DNA of 32,162 nucleotides from assembly GCF_017549005.1 (NCBI RefSeq), contig NZ_JAFYYT010000041.1, forward strand, positions 1 through 32,162, read 5' to 3'. Positions 15,770 to 24,403 of this stretch are shown piece by piece. This DNA is from Ruminococcus sp. Lineage in GTDB: Bacteria; Bacillota; Clostridia; Oscillospirales; Ruminococcaceae. The notes beneath the pieces were generated by a model. It worked only from the letters and a program-made list of their open reading frames with translations, was not told the origin of the DNA and made no database searches. Position 1 is the first letter of the stretch. The number at the start of each line of letters is the position of its first letter. The position numbers were made by a program, and so were the translations under genes.

Positions 15770-16336
15770 TTATACAATATCAAACTTTTTTCCAACGCTT
15801 CGTGCAGCAGCAACACTTTCGCCCACAGCTCTGTAGCATTTGGTAACGGTATCATATATAACAAATCCTGCCTTGCTGTAATCGACCTTGCCGTCGGTCA
15901 TGACATTTTCGTCCGCTTTCAGACCGACGATCTCAGCGACAATTCTTGTCTCGTTGAATTCCTCCTGTATCTCTATGACCCTGCATTCGATAGCAACAGG
16001 TAGCTGATCTATGATGGGCGCATTGACCTTATCAGACTTTGTAACGGTAAAACCGCACTTTTCAAGCTTGTTTTCCATGTTATTGCCCGATACAATGCCA
16101 ACGAAGTCGCAGGCGGCGATCTGATCCGCTGTAGCATATGCAACGGTGAACTCCCTGTTAAGCTTTATATTGGCAGTTGTCTTATGTGAGCCTGAAAGGC
16201 TTACGGATATCTGAGTCATGCCTGCCTGACCGCCCCAGGCTGCGTTCATGGCATCAGGAGTGCCTTTTTCGTCATATGATCCGATGATGAGTACGGGAAG
16301 GGGGGCAAAAAAGCCCTTATCAAATGCTTGTTTCAT
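15770..16336 (-). CDS. Flavin reductase-like (flavoredoxin-type) protein
   Basis: This 188-aa protein fits the flavin reductase-like, FMN-binding split-barrel family. The N-terminal segment PLPVLIIGSYDEKGTPDAMN, then AAWGGQAG, matches the usual opening strands in which bacteria of this group read PVxxVTSxxxxGxxNxxxxAW. SLSGSHKTTANIKLNREFTV, then ICxDFVGIVSG-like sequence, follows as in flavoredoxins. It should bind FMN and transfer electrons between a nicotinamide- or ferredoxin-dependent donor and an acceptor in the cytoplasm. The start at 16336 has GGAGG 8 nt upstream; a longer frame to 16456 runs through the promoter and an inverted repeat and is not used. The promoter and operator-like repeat lie directly upstream. 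Confidence 0.87.
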   Translation of the reverse strand: MKQAFDKGFFAPLPVLIIGSYDEKGTPDAMNAAWGGQAGMTQISVSLSGSHKTTANIKLNREFTVAYATADQIAACDFVGIVSGNNMENKLEKCGFTVTKSDKVNAPIIDQLPVAIECRVIEIQEEFNETRIVAEIVGLKADENVMTDGKVDYSKAGFVIYDTVTKCYRAVGESVAAARSVGKKFDIV

Positions 16337-16357
16337 AATTATGACCTCCGTGTTTTG

Positions 16358-16380
16358 CAGCGGCTGAAGCCGCTTTTTTA
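16358..16380 (+). terminator. Plus-strand terminator-like hairpin in the flavin reductase leader
   Basis: GCGGCT and AGCCGC pair around GA, followed on the plus strand by TTTTTTATT. It points against the flavin reductase gene, so it would stop transcripts coming from antisense; on the minus strand it is only a leader hairpin. Confidence 0.5.
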
Positions 16381-16387
16381 TTAGCCG

Positions 16388-16414
16388 CTTGTCAATTATT
16401 CCAAAATTGACAAG
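16388..16414. promoter_or_regulatory. Perfect inverted repeat, candidate operator
   Basis: CTTGTCAATT (16388-16397) and AATTGACAAG (16405-16414) are perfect inverted copies, 10 bp each, around 7 nt. The repeat lies just downstream of the flavin reductase promoter, where a repressor would block transcription. Confidence 0.55.
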
Positions 16415-16434
16415 TAATTCTTTTACATAGTAAT

Positions 16435-16463
16435 AGTATATCACAGTATCGTTCACAAATCAA
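16435..16463 (-). promoter_or_regulatory. Promoter of the flavin reductase gene
   Basis: On the minus strand TTGATT (16458-16463) is followed after 17 nt by TATACT (16435-16440). Confidence 0.65.
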
Positions 16464-16542
16464 CAGAAATGCGACGATAATTCTTATTTTAACATTATTG
16501 ATGAGCATATAAGCTGAGAAAAAAGAAATATACCGCAAAATA

Positions 16543-16571
16543 TTGCAATAAACAGCTTGCCGTGATATAAT
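16543..16571 (+). promoter_or_regulatory. Promoter of the GH43-like dockerin gene
   Basis: TTGCAA (16543-16548), 17 nt, TATAAT (16566-16571), 37 nt before the start codon. Confidence 0.72.
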
Positions 16572-16608
16572 AGCCTTAACAGCAGAAAAACATAAAAGGA
16601 GTGAACTT

Positions 16609-19161
16609 ATGAAAAAAATATTCAGCGTATCGGTATTGGTTAAGCGTACTGCTGCGATCCTCTGCGGTGCAGCCATGCTTCTGACAGTCAGCAGCTTTGA
16701 AAGGGACATGAACAACTATGTGTCAGCAGCTCCTGCAGCAGTTTCGGACGAGATAGGATTTGTTGGAAATCTTTTCTGTATTGCAGACGGCAAAAATGCA
16801 GATCATGCAGAGCTGCAGTGGGCGACTACCCTTTATGCCGACAGTTTTGCGCTTTACCGGTCTACCGATCCCGAAAGCAATTTTGTCAAAGTATATGAGG
16901 GCAGCGGAAATTCCTACGAGGACGATGACATGGCTGTTGGAACAACCTATTATTATCAGCTCTGCGTCAATTCAAAGGGAAAGGAAATGTACTCATCTGT
17001 GAAGTCGCTCACTCCCTGCGCTCTGCCTTCGGGACTAAGCACCTATGACAATCAGAAGGGCAGCAGCCTTGTGTATGACACCAACGGCTACAAGGTGGGT
17101 AATACCTACTACAGCTACTCGCTGAAAAAACACGCAGGCAAGGACGATATCTACCTTGCGGAAACTACCTCGAGCGACGGAAAACGCTTCGGCAATGAGC
17201 GTAATGTTGCCGACAGCTCACAGAATTCCGCTCTTGAAAGCTGCAAGATAGAGTCAGTCCATATCGACTATATCCCTGCGAAGAACAAGGTGGTCGTATG
17301 GGCTCACTGGGAAAAGCCAAGCGGCTACAGCGACGGAAAAGCACTTGTTATCACGGGAACTCCGGGCGGACAGTTCACTGTTCATCACGTATACAATCCT
17401 CTTGGCATACAAGTGCGTGATATGGCTATATTCTTTGATGATGACGGTTCGGGATACCTTATCGCAGCTGCCAACAAAGAGGGGCAGGGAGCGAATGCTA
17501 CCATGTACATCTTCCGAATGAATGATGATTACAGCGATGTTACCGAGGTAGTGACCACACTTTTCGAGAATCAGTACCGTGAATTTCCTAATCTTATAAA
17601 AAAGGACGGGTATTATTTCCTTTTTACCTCGCAGGCTGCGGGCTGGTACCCCAGCAGCGGCGCATACAGCGTAACAAGGGATCTGAAAGGGAAGTGGAGC
17701 GAGCTCCGCAGCATAGGAAATACTTCGACGTTTTCATCGCAGTCGGGCTGGATAGTCAATATGCAGGACATGAATTACCTCATGCACGCATACCGCTGGC
17801 TGAGAGCTTCTTCCACAAGCGGAACTACCCTTTGTCCGCTTTATTTTGACAATGGATTTGCTTTTTATGATTATTGCCCTTACTTTAAATACAACACATC
17901 AACAGGCGATCTTTTCCCTGTTCAGCAGGGCGAGCTGCTCTCACAGGACAGACCGTGTTCTTCATCCCTTGCGGCAAAGAGCGGAAATTCTTCTGCGAAA
18001 GCCTTTGACGGCTCATATCAGAGCTCTTTCACAGCTATCGGCGACTACAAGAAATGGCCTTTTTATTTACAGGTTGACCTGGAAAGCCTCTGCGAACTGA
18101 CAAATATACAGACCTCATGGTACATCTGCAAGGGCTCGGAGGGCTATTACACATATACTGTAGAGGGAAGTCTTGACGGTATAAACTGGACAAAGCTCCT
18201 TGACCACACGGATAAGAGCAGTGAAGCAGTCAACAAGACATATGGCTTCAACAGCGATATGCTTTCGGGAAAAGCACGTTATGTGCGTCTGAACGTTCAG
18301 AACGCCACATTGCAGAACAATCCCGACAATAACTGGTATACTCCCACGGTCTATGAGGTAAAGATATTCGGAACTCCCGTGAGCTCGGCAGAAAAGCCGA
18401 AGCCTTATGTGGATATTGATTTTGAGGAAAGTACTGGAAATCTCGGCCTAAACGGCGGAGCTGCCGTAAAACAGGACGCACAGAAGGGAAATGTACTTTA
18501 TCTTAACGGAAATGACGGTACCTACGGCGAATTCCCAACGGGTATGCTTGACGGCTGCCGCGATTATACCGTGAGCATGGACATAAAGTCTGAATCCGAA
18601 GGTAATTTCTTTACTTTTGCCGCAGGAAAGAACGACGAAAAGTACGTTTTCTTCCGTGTTGCGAAGGAACTTTTCAGATTTGCGGCAACTACCGACTCAT
18701 GGCGTGACGAGACCGAACTGATCTGCGATGTAAGCGGTTCTGAGTGGCATAACTACACACTTGTTGTGAACGGAGCCGATACAAGACTGTATATCGACAG
18801 GAACGAGGTTCTTCATACTACCGGAACTCACGGCCAGATAGCCGATATGGGTTCGGGAACAAGCTGCTATATCGGAAAGTCCTACTATTCCGACGACAGC
18901 TGTTTCAAGGGAAGTATTGATAATATAAAGATATACAAATGCGCTCTTACCGCAGACGAAATAGGCGGAAAAGCGGAAGTAAAAGGTGATGTGAACGGTG
19001 ACGGAGCGTTTTCTGCAGCTGATCTGGTGACAATGCAGCATTTTCTGCTCGGAAGCGGCAGGCTTGCCAACTGGAAAAACGGCGACCTCTGCCAGGATAA
19101 CAGGATAGATGTTTTTGATCTTTGTATTATGAGAAAGCTGCTGATAAAAAGCTCAAACTGA
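16609..19161 (+). CDS. Secreted GH43-like glycosidase with discoidin, LamG and dockerin modules
   Basis: This protein has 850 aa and its start is preceded by AAAAGGAG. Signal peptide about 1-44. Residues about 48-140 form a fibronectin III-like module (TTYYYQLCV). About 145-440 is a five-bladed propeller like the GH43 exo-beta-1,3-galactanases (subfamily 24 type): IDYIPAKNKVVVWAHWE, then PLGIQVRDMAIFFDDDGSGY with Asp271, then YREFPNL with Glu325 as the likely general acid, then GYYFLFTS. About 445-600 is a discoidin (F5/8 type C) module, about 605-780 a LamG/concanavalin-like module (KGSIDNIKIYKCALTADEI), and 793-848 a dockerin with loops GDVNGDGAFSAAD and LCQDNRIDVFD. A role on arabinogalactan side chains would fit the subfamily; substrate is inferred. 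Terminator follows at 19175. Confidence 0.88.
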   Translation: MKKIFSVSVLVKRTAAILCGAAMLLTVSSFERDMNNYVSAAPAAVSDEIGFVGNLFCIADGKNADHAELQWATTLYADSFALYRSTDPESNFVKVYEGSGNSYEDDDMAVGTTYYYQLCVNSKGKEMYSSVKSLTPCALPSGLSTYDNQKGSSLVYDTNGYKVGNTYYSYSLKKHAGKDDIYLAETTSSDGKRFGNERNVADSSQNSALESCKIESVHIDYIPAKNKVVVWAHWEKPSGYSDGKALVITGTPGGQFTVHHVYNPLGIQVRDMAIFFDDDGSGYLIAAANKEGQGANATMYIFRMNDDYSDVTEVVTTLFENQYREFPNLIKKDGYYFLFTSQAAGWYPSSGAYSVTRDLKGKWSELRSIGNTSTFSSQSGWIVNMQDMNYLMHAYRWLRASSTSGTTLCPLYFDNGFAFYDYCPYFKYNTSTGDLFPVQQGELLSQDRPCSSSLAAKSGNSSAKAFDGSYQSSFTAIGDYKKWPFYLQVDLESLCELTNIQTSWYICKGSEGYYTYTVEGSLDGINWTKLLDHTDKSSEAVNKTYGFNSDMLSGKARYVRLNVQNATLQNNPDNNWYTPTVYEVKIFGTPVSSAEKPKPYVDIDFEESTGNLGLNGGAAVKQDAQKGNVLYLNGNDGTYGEFPTGMLDGCRDYTVSMDIKSESEGNFFTFAAGKNDEKYVFFRVAKELFRFAATTDSWRDETELICDVSGSEWHNYTLVVNGADTRLYIDRNEVLHTTGTHGQIADMGSGTSCYIGKSYYSDDSCFKGSIDNIKIYKCALTADEIGGKAEVKGDVNGDGAFSAADLVTMQHFLLGSGRLANWKNGDLCQDNRIDVFDLCIMRKLLIKSSN

Positions 19162-19174
19162 TTATTATACCTAA

Positions 19175-19212
19175 AAAATGGTGAGTTCGATAAAGGAACT
19201 CACCATTTTATT
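19175..19212. terminator. Bidirectional terminator between convergent genes
   Basis: AAAATGGTGAGTTC and GAACTCACCATTTT pair around a 7-nt loop, with A- and T-runs on the two sides. It serves both the GH43-like gene (plus) and the GGDEF gene (minus). Confidence 0.85.
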
Positions 19213-20379
19213 ATTTATCAGCTTCGTTTTCCTTACGCTTACCGTGGAAGATCTCCTTCTGAACATACAGCTGCTCGTCCGCCTGTGTAATGAGCTGTGT
19301 TGCCGTAACAGCACCCGAACGGCATTCCGCACTGCCTGTACAGACAGAGATAGTGGGGATAAGATCAGCGCATTTTTCCCTGAGAGAATTGACTTCATGC
19401 TGGATAGATTCCTGAACCTGAGCGTTTTCGCTGGTTATCAGCACAAATTCGTCACCGCCGTATCTTGCACAGAAGCCGTGAAGCCTGTCCGATACGTTCC
19501 TGAGAGCGTCAGCGACCAGCTGTAAAGTTCTGTCTCCGACGATATGACCGAATTTGTCATTTACCAGTTTGAAATCGTTAACATCTATCATGTAAATCCT
19601 GAACGGATTGTCATCAGAGGCATTGTGTATCATATCCTGAAGGAAGATCTCCATTCGTCTGCGGTTATTGAGACCGGTGAGAGCGTCTGAATAGATCTCG
19701 CTGTTCTGTATTTCGAGGAACGAAAGATGGATAGCAAGAAATGTTCCGAGGGGAACGATAGGGGTAAGCGGAAGTATTCCTTCAAGTACTGCTGCGACAG
19801 ACGGAATTATTATAAAAAGCAGGGGAGTCTGTATTCCTTTTTGATCTTGACCTGCTTATTTGAAAAGCTATGTGCGAAGGAGTATATACCGCTTCCGAAA
19901 AGCTGTATAAATATAAAAATAAGGTGAAGATTGTATCCGCTTGCGAGCTTATAGATATTGTTCTCGTCAATATAAAAGTAATAGCCTGTGAAAGCAGATG
20001 AAACTGTAATGATGCAGTCAACTGCCGCAACGGTATAATGCATGGCTTTCAGCAGTTTCATATCCTTGGATTTGTTCTGGTCGATACGGTAGATAACGAA
20101 TATGCACCAGCCGAGAGTAAGCAGCGATATAGCCACAAGTCCGGTAACGCTCGTCAGCTTGTTGAGGTTCCTGTTGAACGGAACAAGTTCGCTCTGACCG
20201 AGTGCCCACCAGCTGTCGCTCATAAGGTATATAATGAAAAAAAGTGCCATTCCTCTGAAATGACGCATCTGAAGGTCTGTACCGACATTTTTGTTGGCTT
20301 TTATAATAATTCCTATGGAAAAGAAAATACAGAAGATCTCGGTTATCACATATGAAATGTATATTGCATGACTTGCCAT
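19211..20379 (-). pseudogene. Membrane GGDEF diguanylate cyclase, frameshifted
   Basis: Reading starts at 20379 (GGGGAG ribosome site) with about five membrane helices (YISYVITEIFCIFFSIGIII onward) and runs to a stop at 19810. The natural continuation lies in the frame reached by moving back one base (PLLFIIIPSVAAVLEGI, then further membrane sequence, then SDALTGLNNRRRMEIF) and leads to a complete GGDEF domain ending at 19211 with the canonical signature ARYGGDEF. The shift can be placed at an A5 run on the minus strand (plus 19838-19842); a sixth A would give one protein of about 389 aa. The inhibitory RxxD site is absent. As read, only a membrane fragment of 189 aa and perhaps an internally started GGDEF part would be made. 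A homopolymer sequencing error, phase variation, or weak programmed slippage at C AAA AAG are all possible. It is divergent from the HD-GYP phosphodiesterase gene. Confidence 0.85.
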
Positions 20380-20421
20380 TTTCTCATCTCCCCGTAATAT
20401 GAAACAGAATAACTCTACGAT

Positions 20422-20449
20422 TTTATAATAACATATTTATACAATACAA
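20422..20449 (-). promoter_or_regulatory. Possible promoter of the GGDEF gene
   Basis: On the minus strand TTGTAT (20444-20449), 16 nt, TATAAA (20422-20427), about 43 nt before the start. Confidence 0.45.
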
Positions 20450-20599
20450 GTGTTGTTATTTTGTTAATATTTGTCTCTGTTTTTTATATTTGTAATATTA
20501 AACAATAGATGATGTTACGCTTTGTATAAAACAGTCAAACAGTAGGGGAGATTGAAGCAGTTTTATGCTGTCAGGAATGTAAATTTTTTTGCCGACCTA
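20450..20599. other. Shared intergenic region of the divergent c-di-GMP genes
   Basis: AT-rich, no gene, no recognisable riboswitch. A short GCAGTTTTATGCTGTC hairpin (about 20558-20573) is the only structure I can see. Confidence 0.3.
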
Positions 20600-20628
20600 T
20601 TGTAATTATGTATAAAATGTGCTATAAT
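20600..20628 (+). promoter_or_regulatory. Promoter of the HD-GYP / LRR-dockerin operon
   Basis: TTGTAA (20600-20605), 17 nt, TATAAT (20623-20628), giving a leader of about 85 nt. Confidence 0.68.
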
Positions 20629-20720
20629 ACACATATATCAAGTACACTCACAAAACTTTTGGTTATATTTGCACAAATATATACTTTCTGTTTTGCTGAT
20701 GTAAAGGGGACATCTCATAA

Positions 20721-23126
20721 ATGGAATCTATCATTGATGTATTGAAGGAATATCAATTGAATATAATGTTTGCACTCAGCCTTATATGCGGAATGCTTGC
20801 GTTTTTTGTATTGATAACCAAAATGCTGATACCGTCGCGAAAATACATACTGCTTTCATTGGAGCTTTGTGCGATGTTCATGCTCATATTTGACAGAATG
20901 GCTTATCTTTACAGGGGGAATACTACAGAACTGGGTTATTGGATGGTCAGGATAAGCAATTTTATGGCTTATGCGTTTATCATTGGCATTATTTGTTCAT
21001 TTACGCTTTATCTTATGAACCTGTTCAAATATGACGGAGGCATTGAAAAAACGCCTTATCGCTTGAAACTGTCATGTTATGTGTGTGCTTTTGCATTCCT
21101 GATGCTTGTTGTGTCGCAGTTTACGGATTTTTACTATTATTTTGACGAGTTCAACCGTTATCACCGTGCAACAGGTTTCATGATATGCTACCTCTTTCCG
21201 CTGATAATACTGATACTTGATCTTTCCGTTATCATTGAGCACTACAACCGTATCGGAAAGCTCATGCGTTTTTCCATACTGCTTTTTTCGATAGTACCGC
21301 TGATAGCTTCGATAATACAGATATTCACATACGGTTTGTCCCTGACGAATATAACGCTTGTTGGACTTGTCGTTCTGCTTTATGTATTCGCGCTTATTGA
21401 TATGAACGATATGATAGAAAGAGCAAATAAGCACGAGATAGAAGTCGTCCGTAAGGAACAGAAGAATATGCAGCTCCTCTTCAAGCAGACTGCTACTGCT
21501 CTTGCAAACGCCATAGACGCAAAGGACAAGTACACTCACGGACATTCCCGACGAGTTGCGGAATACTCTGTAAAGGTAGCTAAATTTGCCAAGAAGAACG
21601 AAAAAGAATGCGAAGAACTGTATTTTGCCGCACTGCTTCATGATGTGGGCAAAATAGGAATAAAGGACAGCATTATCAATAAGGAAGGAAAGCTTACCGA
21701 CGAGGAGTACGGAGCTATCAAGACACACCCTGTTATAGGTATGCAGATACTTTCGAGTATCAGCCAGTCTCCCTATCTCAGCATAGGCGCTCATTATCAC
21801 CATGAACGTTATGACGGCCACGGTTATCCTGCGGGACTGAAAGGGGAGGATATCCCTGATATTGCGCGTATAATCGCAGTTGCCGACGCATACGACGCCA
21901 TGACTTCACGAAGAAGCTACCGTGACCCTATTCCGCAGCAGCTTGTCCGCGAGGAGTTCGTAAAGGGCATAGGAACACAGTTCGACCCTTACTACGCAAG
22001 GATAATGCTTCATCTTATTGACCTTGATTCCGAGTATACGATGAAGGAAAGCAAGGAAAAATGTACGGTGGAAAGCATTGAAACTCTTGTCTGTGAATCG
22101 TACAGGAGCACGTTCTCCGACGGTATACTTATCACAAATGATGTTATTCACATACATCTGTGCAGCTATATGAGCGATGAACGAAAGCAGGAAAATATCC
22201 CGAGCTTTGTGCTTTTTGACTCCCTTGACGCAAGGATGCACGATGACGAGCGCAAACGCAGGGATCTTCTGTATAACGAGTATGCAGTTATACGTTCTGA
22301 CGGCAAGGTAATTCCTGTTGACGTAAGGAACTTTCAGATCAAGACAAACGAGACAGCAGGCGCTTCTGCCGAGTCAAAAGCTATGCTGCGCGGCGAGATA
22401 ATAGGTTTTGATATTGAAGCTATGCGTTATAAGGATCATGTTCTTATCAGACTTTCAAACCGTTTCCGCTTCCATGAGATAATACTGGCTCTGCCCGACA
22501 GTACGAGATTTGCTTATCTTTCAATAACGGGCGAATACTGTGTTATTGAAGACGTGGATTTTTCAAAAACAGGGGAGACGATAGGTGAGGGCTATATACC
22601 GCGTATAGCTGAGGAAATATCATATATCAACGTTCCGCAAGGTGATATTCCGAATGTTCAGATCGACGGCTGGCGCTCGGATTCATCGGAGGGAATTGAA
22701 TTAACAGACGGCATGAAACTGACATTCCATTCTGTCAGCCTGCCTACAGCACGTCTTGTATGGCATTGTCCCTTTGTTCTGCTGTATACTTCCGATGACG
22801 GGCAGGTCAGCGGAAATAACTATAGGGAACTTACAGTTGTCCGCCTTGACGGCGAGGGCTGGGAAGAGGACGACAACTCCGAAAACCGCGTTAACGTCAG
22901 CAAGCTTGACAGCTTTGTGGACTGGAATGACTGGAAAGCCAAAAACAAGGAGGGGCAGGACTGCGAGCTGTTGTTCCGTATAGATAAGGAACGCATAATC
23001 ATAACCACGGAATACTGCGGATTGTCCATATGCTGTGTAACGACGGTCACTGACTCCGTTCCGAAGCTTTACACTGCACTTACGGGCGACCAGTGTGCAA
23101 TAACGAATATTCACATAATTAGATAG
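20721..23126 (+). CDS. Membrane HD-GYP c-di-GMP phosphodiesterase with unknown C-terminal domain
   Basis: This 801-aa protein has about seven membrane helices in residues 10-235 and a short coiled linker (EIEVVRKEQKNMQLLFKQ). The HD-GYP domain covers about 255-430: HGHSRRVAEYS, HDVGKIG with His307-Asp308, and HHERYDGHGYPAGLKG from His360. This is the complete metal-binding and GYP signature, so hydrolysis of c-di-GMP is expected. Residues about 435-801 are a 365-aa cytoplasmic extension, rich in beta strands and aromatic residues, which I cannot assign. Its last part (DWNDWKAKNKEGQDCELLFR, then GLSICCVTTVTD) reads like a jelly-roll ligand-binding domain. The start has AAGGGG 11 nt upstream. 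The gene is divergent from the GGDEF gene and lies 23 nt before the LRR-dockerin gene, forming an apparent operon. Confidence 0.9.
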   Translation: MESIIDVLKEYQLNIMFALSLICGMLAFFVLITKMLIPSRKYILLSLELCAMFMLIFDRMAYLYRGNTTELGYWMVRISNFMAYAFIIGIICSFTLYLMNLFKYDGGIEKTPYRLKLSCYVCAFAFLMLVVSQFTDFYYYFDEFNRYHRATGFMICYLFPLIILILDLSVIIEHYNRIGKLMRFSILLFSIVPLIASIIQIFTYGLSLTNITLVGLVVLLYVFALIDMNDMIERANKHEIEVVRKEQKNMQLLFKQTATALANAIDAKDKYTHGHSRRVAEYSVKVAKFAKKNEKECEELYFAALLHDVGKIGIKDSIINKEGKLTDEEYGAIKTHPVIGMQILSSISQSPYLSIGAHYHHERYDGHGYPAGLKGEDIPDIARIIAVADAYDAMTSRRSYRDPIPQQLVREEFVKGIGTQFDPYYARIMLHLIDLDSEYTMKESKEKCTVESIETLVCESYRSTFSDGILITNDVIHIHLCSYMSDERKQENIPSFVLFDSLDARMHDDERKRRDLLYNEYAVIRSDGKVIPVDVRNFQIKTNETAGASAESKAMLRGEIIGFDIEAMRYKDHVLIRLSNRFRFHEIILALPDSTRFAYLSITGEYCVIEDVDFSKTGETIGEGYIPRIAEEISYINVPQGDIPNVQIDGWRSDSSEGIELTDGMKLTFHSVSLPTARLVWHCPFVLLYTSDDGQVSGNNYRELTVVRLDGEGWEEDDNSENRVNVSKLDSFVDWNDWKAKNKEGQDCELLFRIDKERIIITTEYCGLSICCVTTVTDSVPKLYTALTGDQCAITNIHIIR

Positions 23127-23149
23127 TATTTATAAAGGAGGACACTATT

Positions 23150-24403
23150 ATGAAAACGAGAAAAAAGGCTTTTATAGCCGCTTTATTGGTTATGGCAGCA
23201 ACTGTTACATCTGGCGCTGCTCCGATAATGAGATCTCAAATATCACTGACAGCATTTGCTGATGAGACATATATAATGGGAAAGGACGGCGTTCTGACTT
23301 ACTACAAGTACTCTGATCATATAGAGATTAACAAATGTGATATGTCGGCGACGTCGGCTGAAATTCCTGAAAAGATAGAAGGACTTCCTGTTACTGCCAT
23401 ACAGATGTATGCTTTTCAGATAAGCTCTGTAAAAAGCGTAAAGATACCGAATACTGTCAAGGAGATAGGGAACTGGGCGTTTAGTATGTGCAGCGATCTT
23501 ACATCAATAACTATTCCCGACAGTGTGGAGAAAATTGGTATCCGTGCATTTGAGAACTGTTCTTCGCTTTCTGCTGTGGAATTTCCCGACCATCTTGTAG
23601 AGATAAACTCTGCGGCATTCAGCGGAACTCCCTGGCTTGAAGCAGAGCGAAAAAAGAGTGACCTTGTCATAGTCAACGGAGCTGTCATAGACGGACAGAA
23701 ATGTGAGGGAAAGGTTGAGATACCATCAGATATAAAGTATGTTTCACCCAGTGCTTTTGCTCGCAATTCCAAGATAACCTCCGCTGTTTTCCCTGCAAGC
23801 GTTACAAAGCTGAGCGATAATACATTTTTCTACTGTGATAATCTGACTTCTGTTGAGCTCAAAGGAGTAACATTCATTGACAGTATGGCTCTCTGTGGCT
23901 GTCAGAAGCTTACAGAGTTAAAAATATCAGGAAAGCTTGAAAAAATCGACGGTTATGCATTTGCCGATACGACTTCGACTGCTACCATTACATTTTACGG
24001 CAGCAAGGAAGCGTGGGAAAAAGTCGATAAGCCTGCTAATGATACGTTCCTCAATAATGCGAAAATGATATTTGACGAGAACCACGTCGAGACCGAAACT
24101 ACAACAACTACTACGACTACAACAACTACTACAACTACGACTACGACAACAACTTCATCCGGATTAAAGGTTACAAAGCCGGGCGACGCAAACTGTGACA
24201 ATGACATCGATATGGCAGACGCAGTTCTTATAATGCAGTCACTCGCCAATCCGAACAAATACGGAATAGGCGGCACTGATGAAAAGGCTCTTACAGAGCA
24301 GGGAGCTTTAAACGGCGACGTCGATACAGATGTCAAGGGAATAACCTCAAATGACGCACTCAGGATACAGGAATTCCTTCTCGGAAAAGTCAAGAGCCTG
24401 TAA
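23150..24403 (+). CDS. Secreted leucine-rich-repeat (BspA type) protein with dockerin
   Basis: This 417-aa protein starts 7 nt after AAAGGAGG. Signal peptide about 1-37 (AFA/DE). Residues about 65-290 hold LRR_5 repeats with the pattern xxAFxxCxxLTSIxIPxSVxxIG, for example SDLTSITIPDSVEKIGIRAF. Residues 317-335 are 19 consecutive Thr. The dockerin begins at 345 (GDANCDNDIDMADAVLIMQ), the same type as in the broken GH9-like protein. BspA-type repeats bind proteins or glycans, so this looks like a non-catalytic cellulosome component, perhaps for adhesion. It has no separate promoter and follows the HD-GYP gene after 23 nt, so it is probably co-transcribed with a c-di-GMP phosphodiesterase. Confidence 0.9.
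   Translation: MKTRKKAFIAALLVMAATVTSGAAPIMRSQISLTAFADETYIMGKDGVLTYYKYSDHIEINKCDMSATSAEIPEKIEGLPVTAIQMYAFQISSVKSVKIPNTVKEIGNWAFSMCSDLTSITIPDSVEKIGIRAFENCSSLSAVEFPDHLVEINSAAFSGTPWLEAERKKSDLVIVNGAVIDGQKCEGKVEIPSDIKYVSPSAFARNSKITSAVFPASVTKLSDNTFFYCDNLTSVELKGVTFIDSMALCGCQKLTELKISGKLEKIDGYAFADTTSTATITFYGSKEAWEKVDKPANDTFLNNAKMIFDENHVETETTTTTTTTTTTTTTTTTTTSSGLKVTKPGDANCDNDIDMADAVLIMQSLANPNKYGIGGTDEKALTEQGALNGDVDTDVKGITSNDALRIQEFLLGKVKSL
24098..24154 (+). repeat. ACN trinucleotide tract coding for 19 Thr
   Basis: Nineteen consecutive Thr codons mixing ACT, ACA and ACG. The mixed codons limit slippage but allow unequal recombination. It forms the stiff, probably glycosylated linker before the dockerin. 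Confidence 0.9.

Noticed and set aside
19838-19842. Programmed -1 frameshift as the certain explanation of the GGDEF split
   Set aside because: The slippery site is C AAA AAG, not the ideal A AAA AAG, and I see no strong downstream hairpin. It is kept only as one option.
20380-20720. c-di-GMP riboswitch before the HD-GYP gene
   Set aside because: Neither this leader nor 7369-7704 shows the conserved GEMM core or its paired helices.
24098-24154. CRISPR or tandem-repeat array
   Set aside because: The repetition is a Thr-codon tract inside a gene; no repeat-spacer structure exists anywhere in the window.
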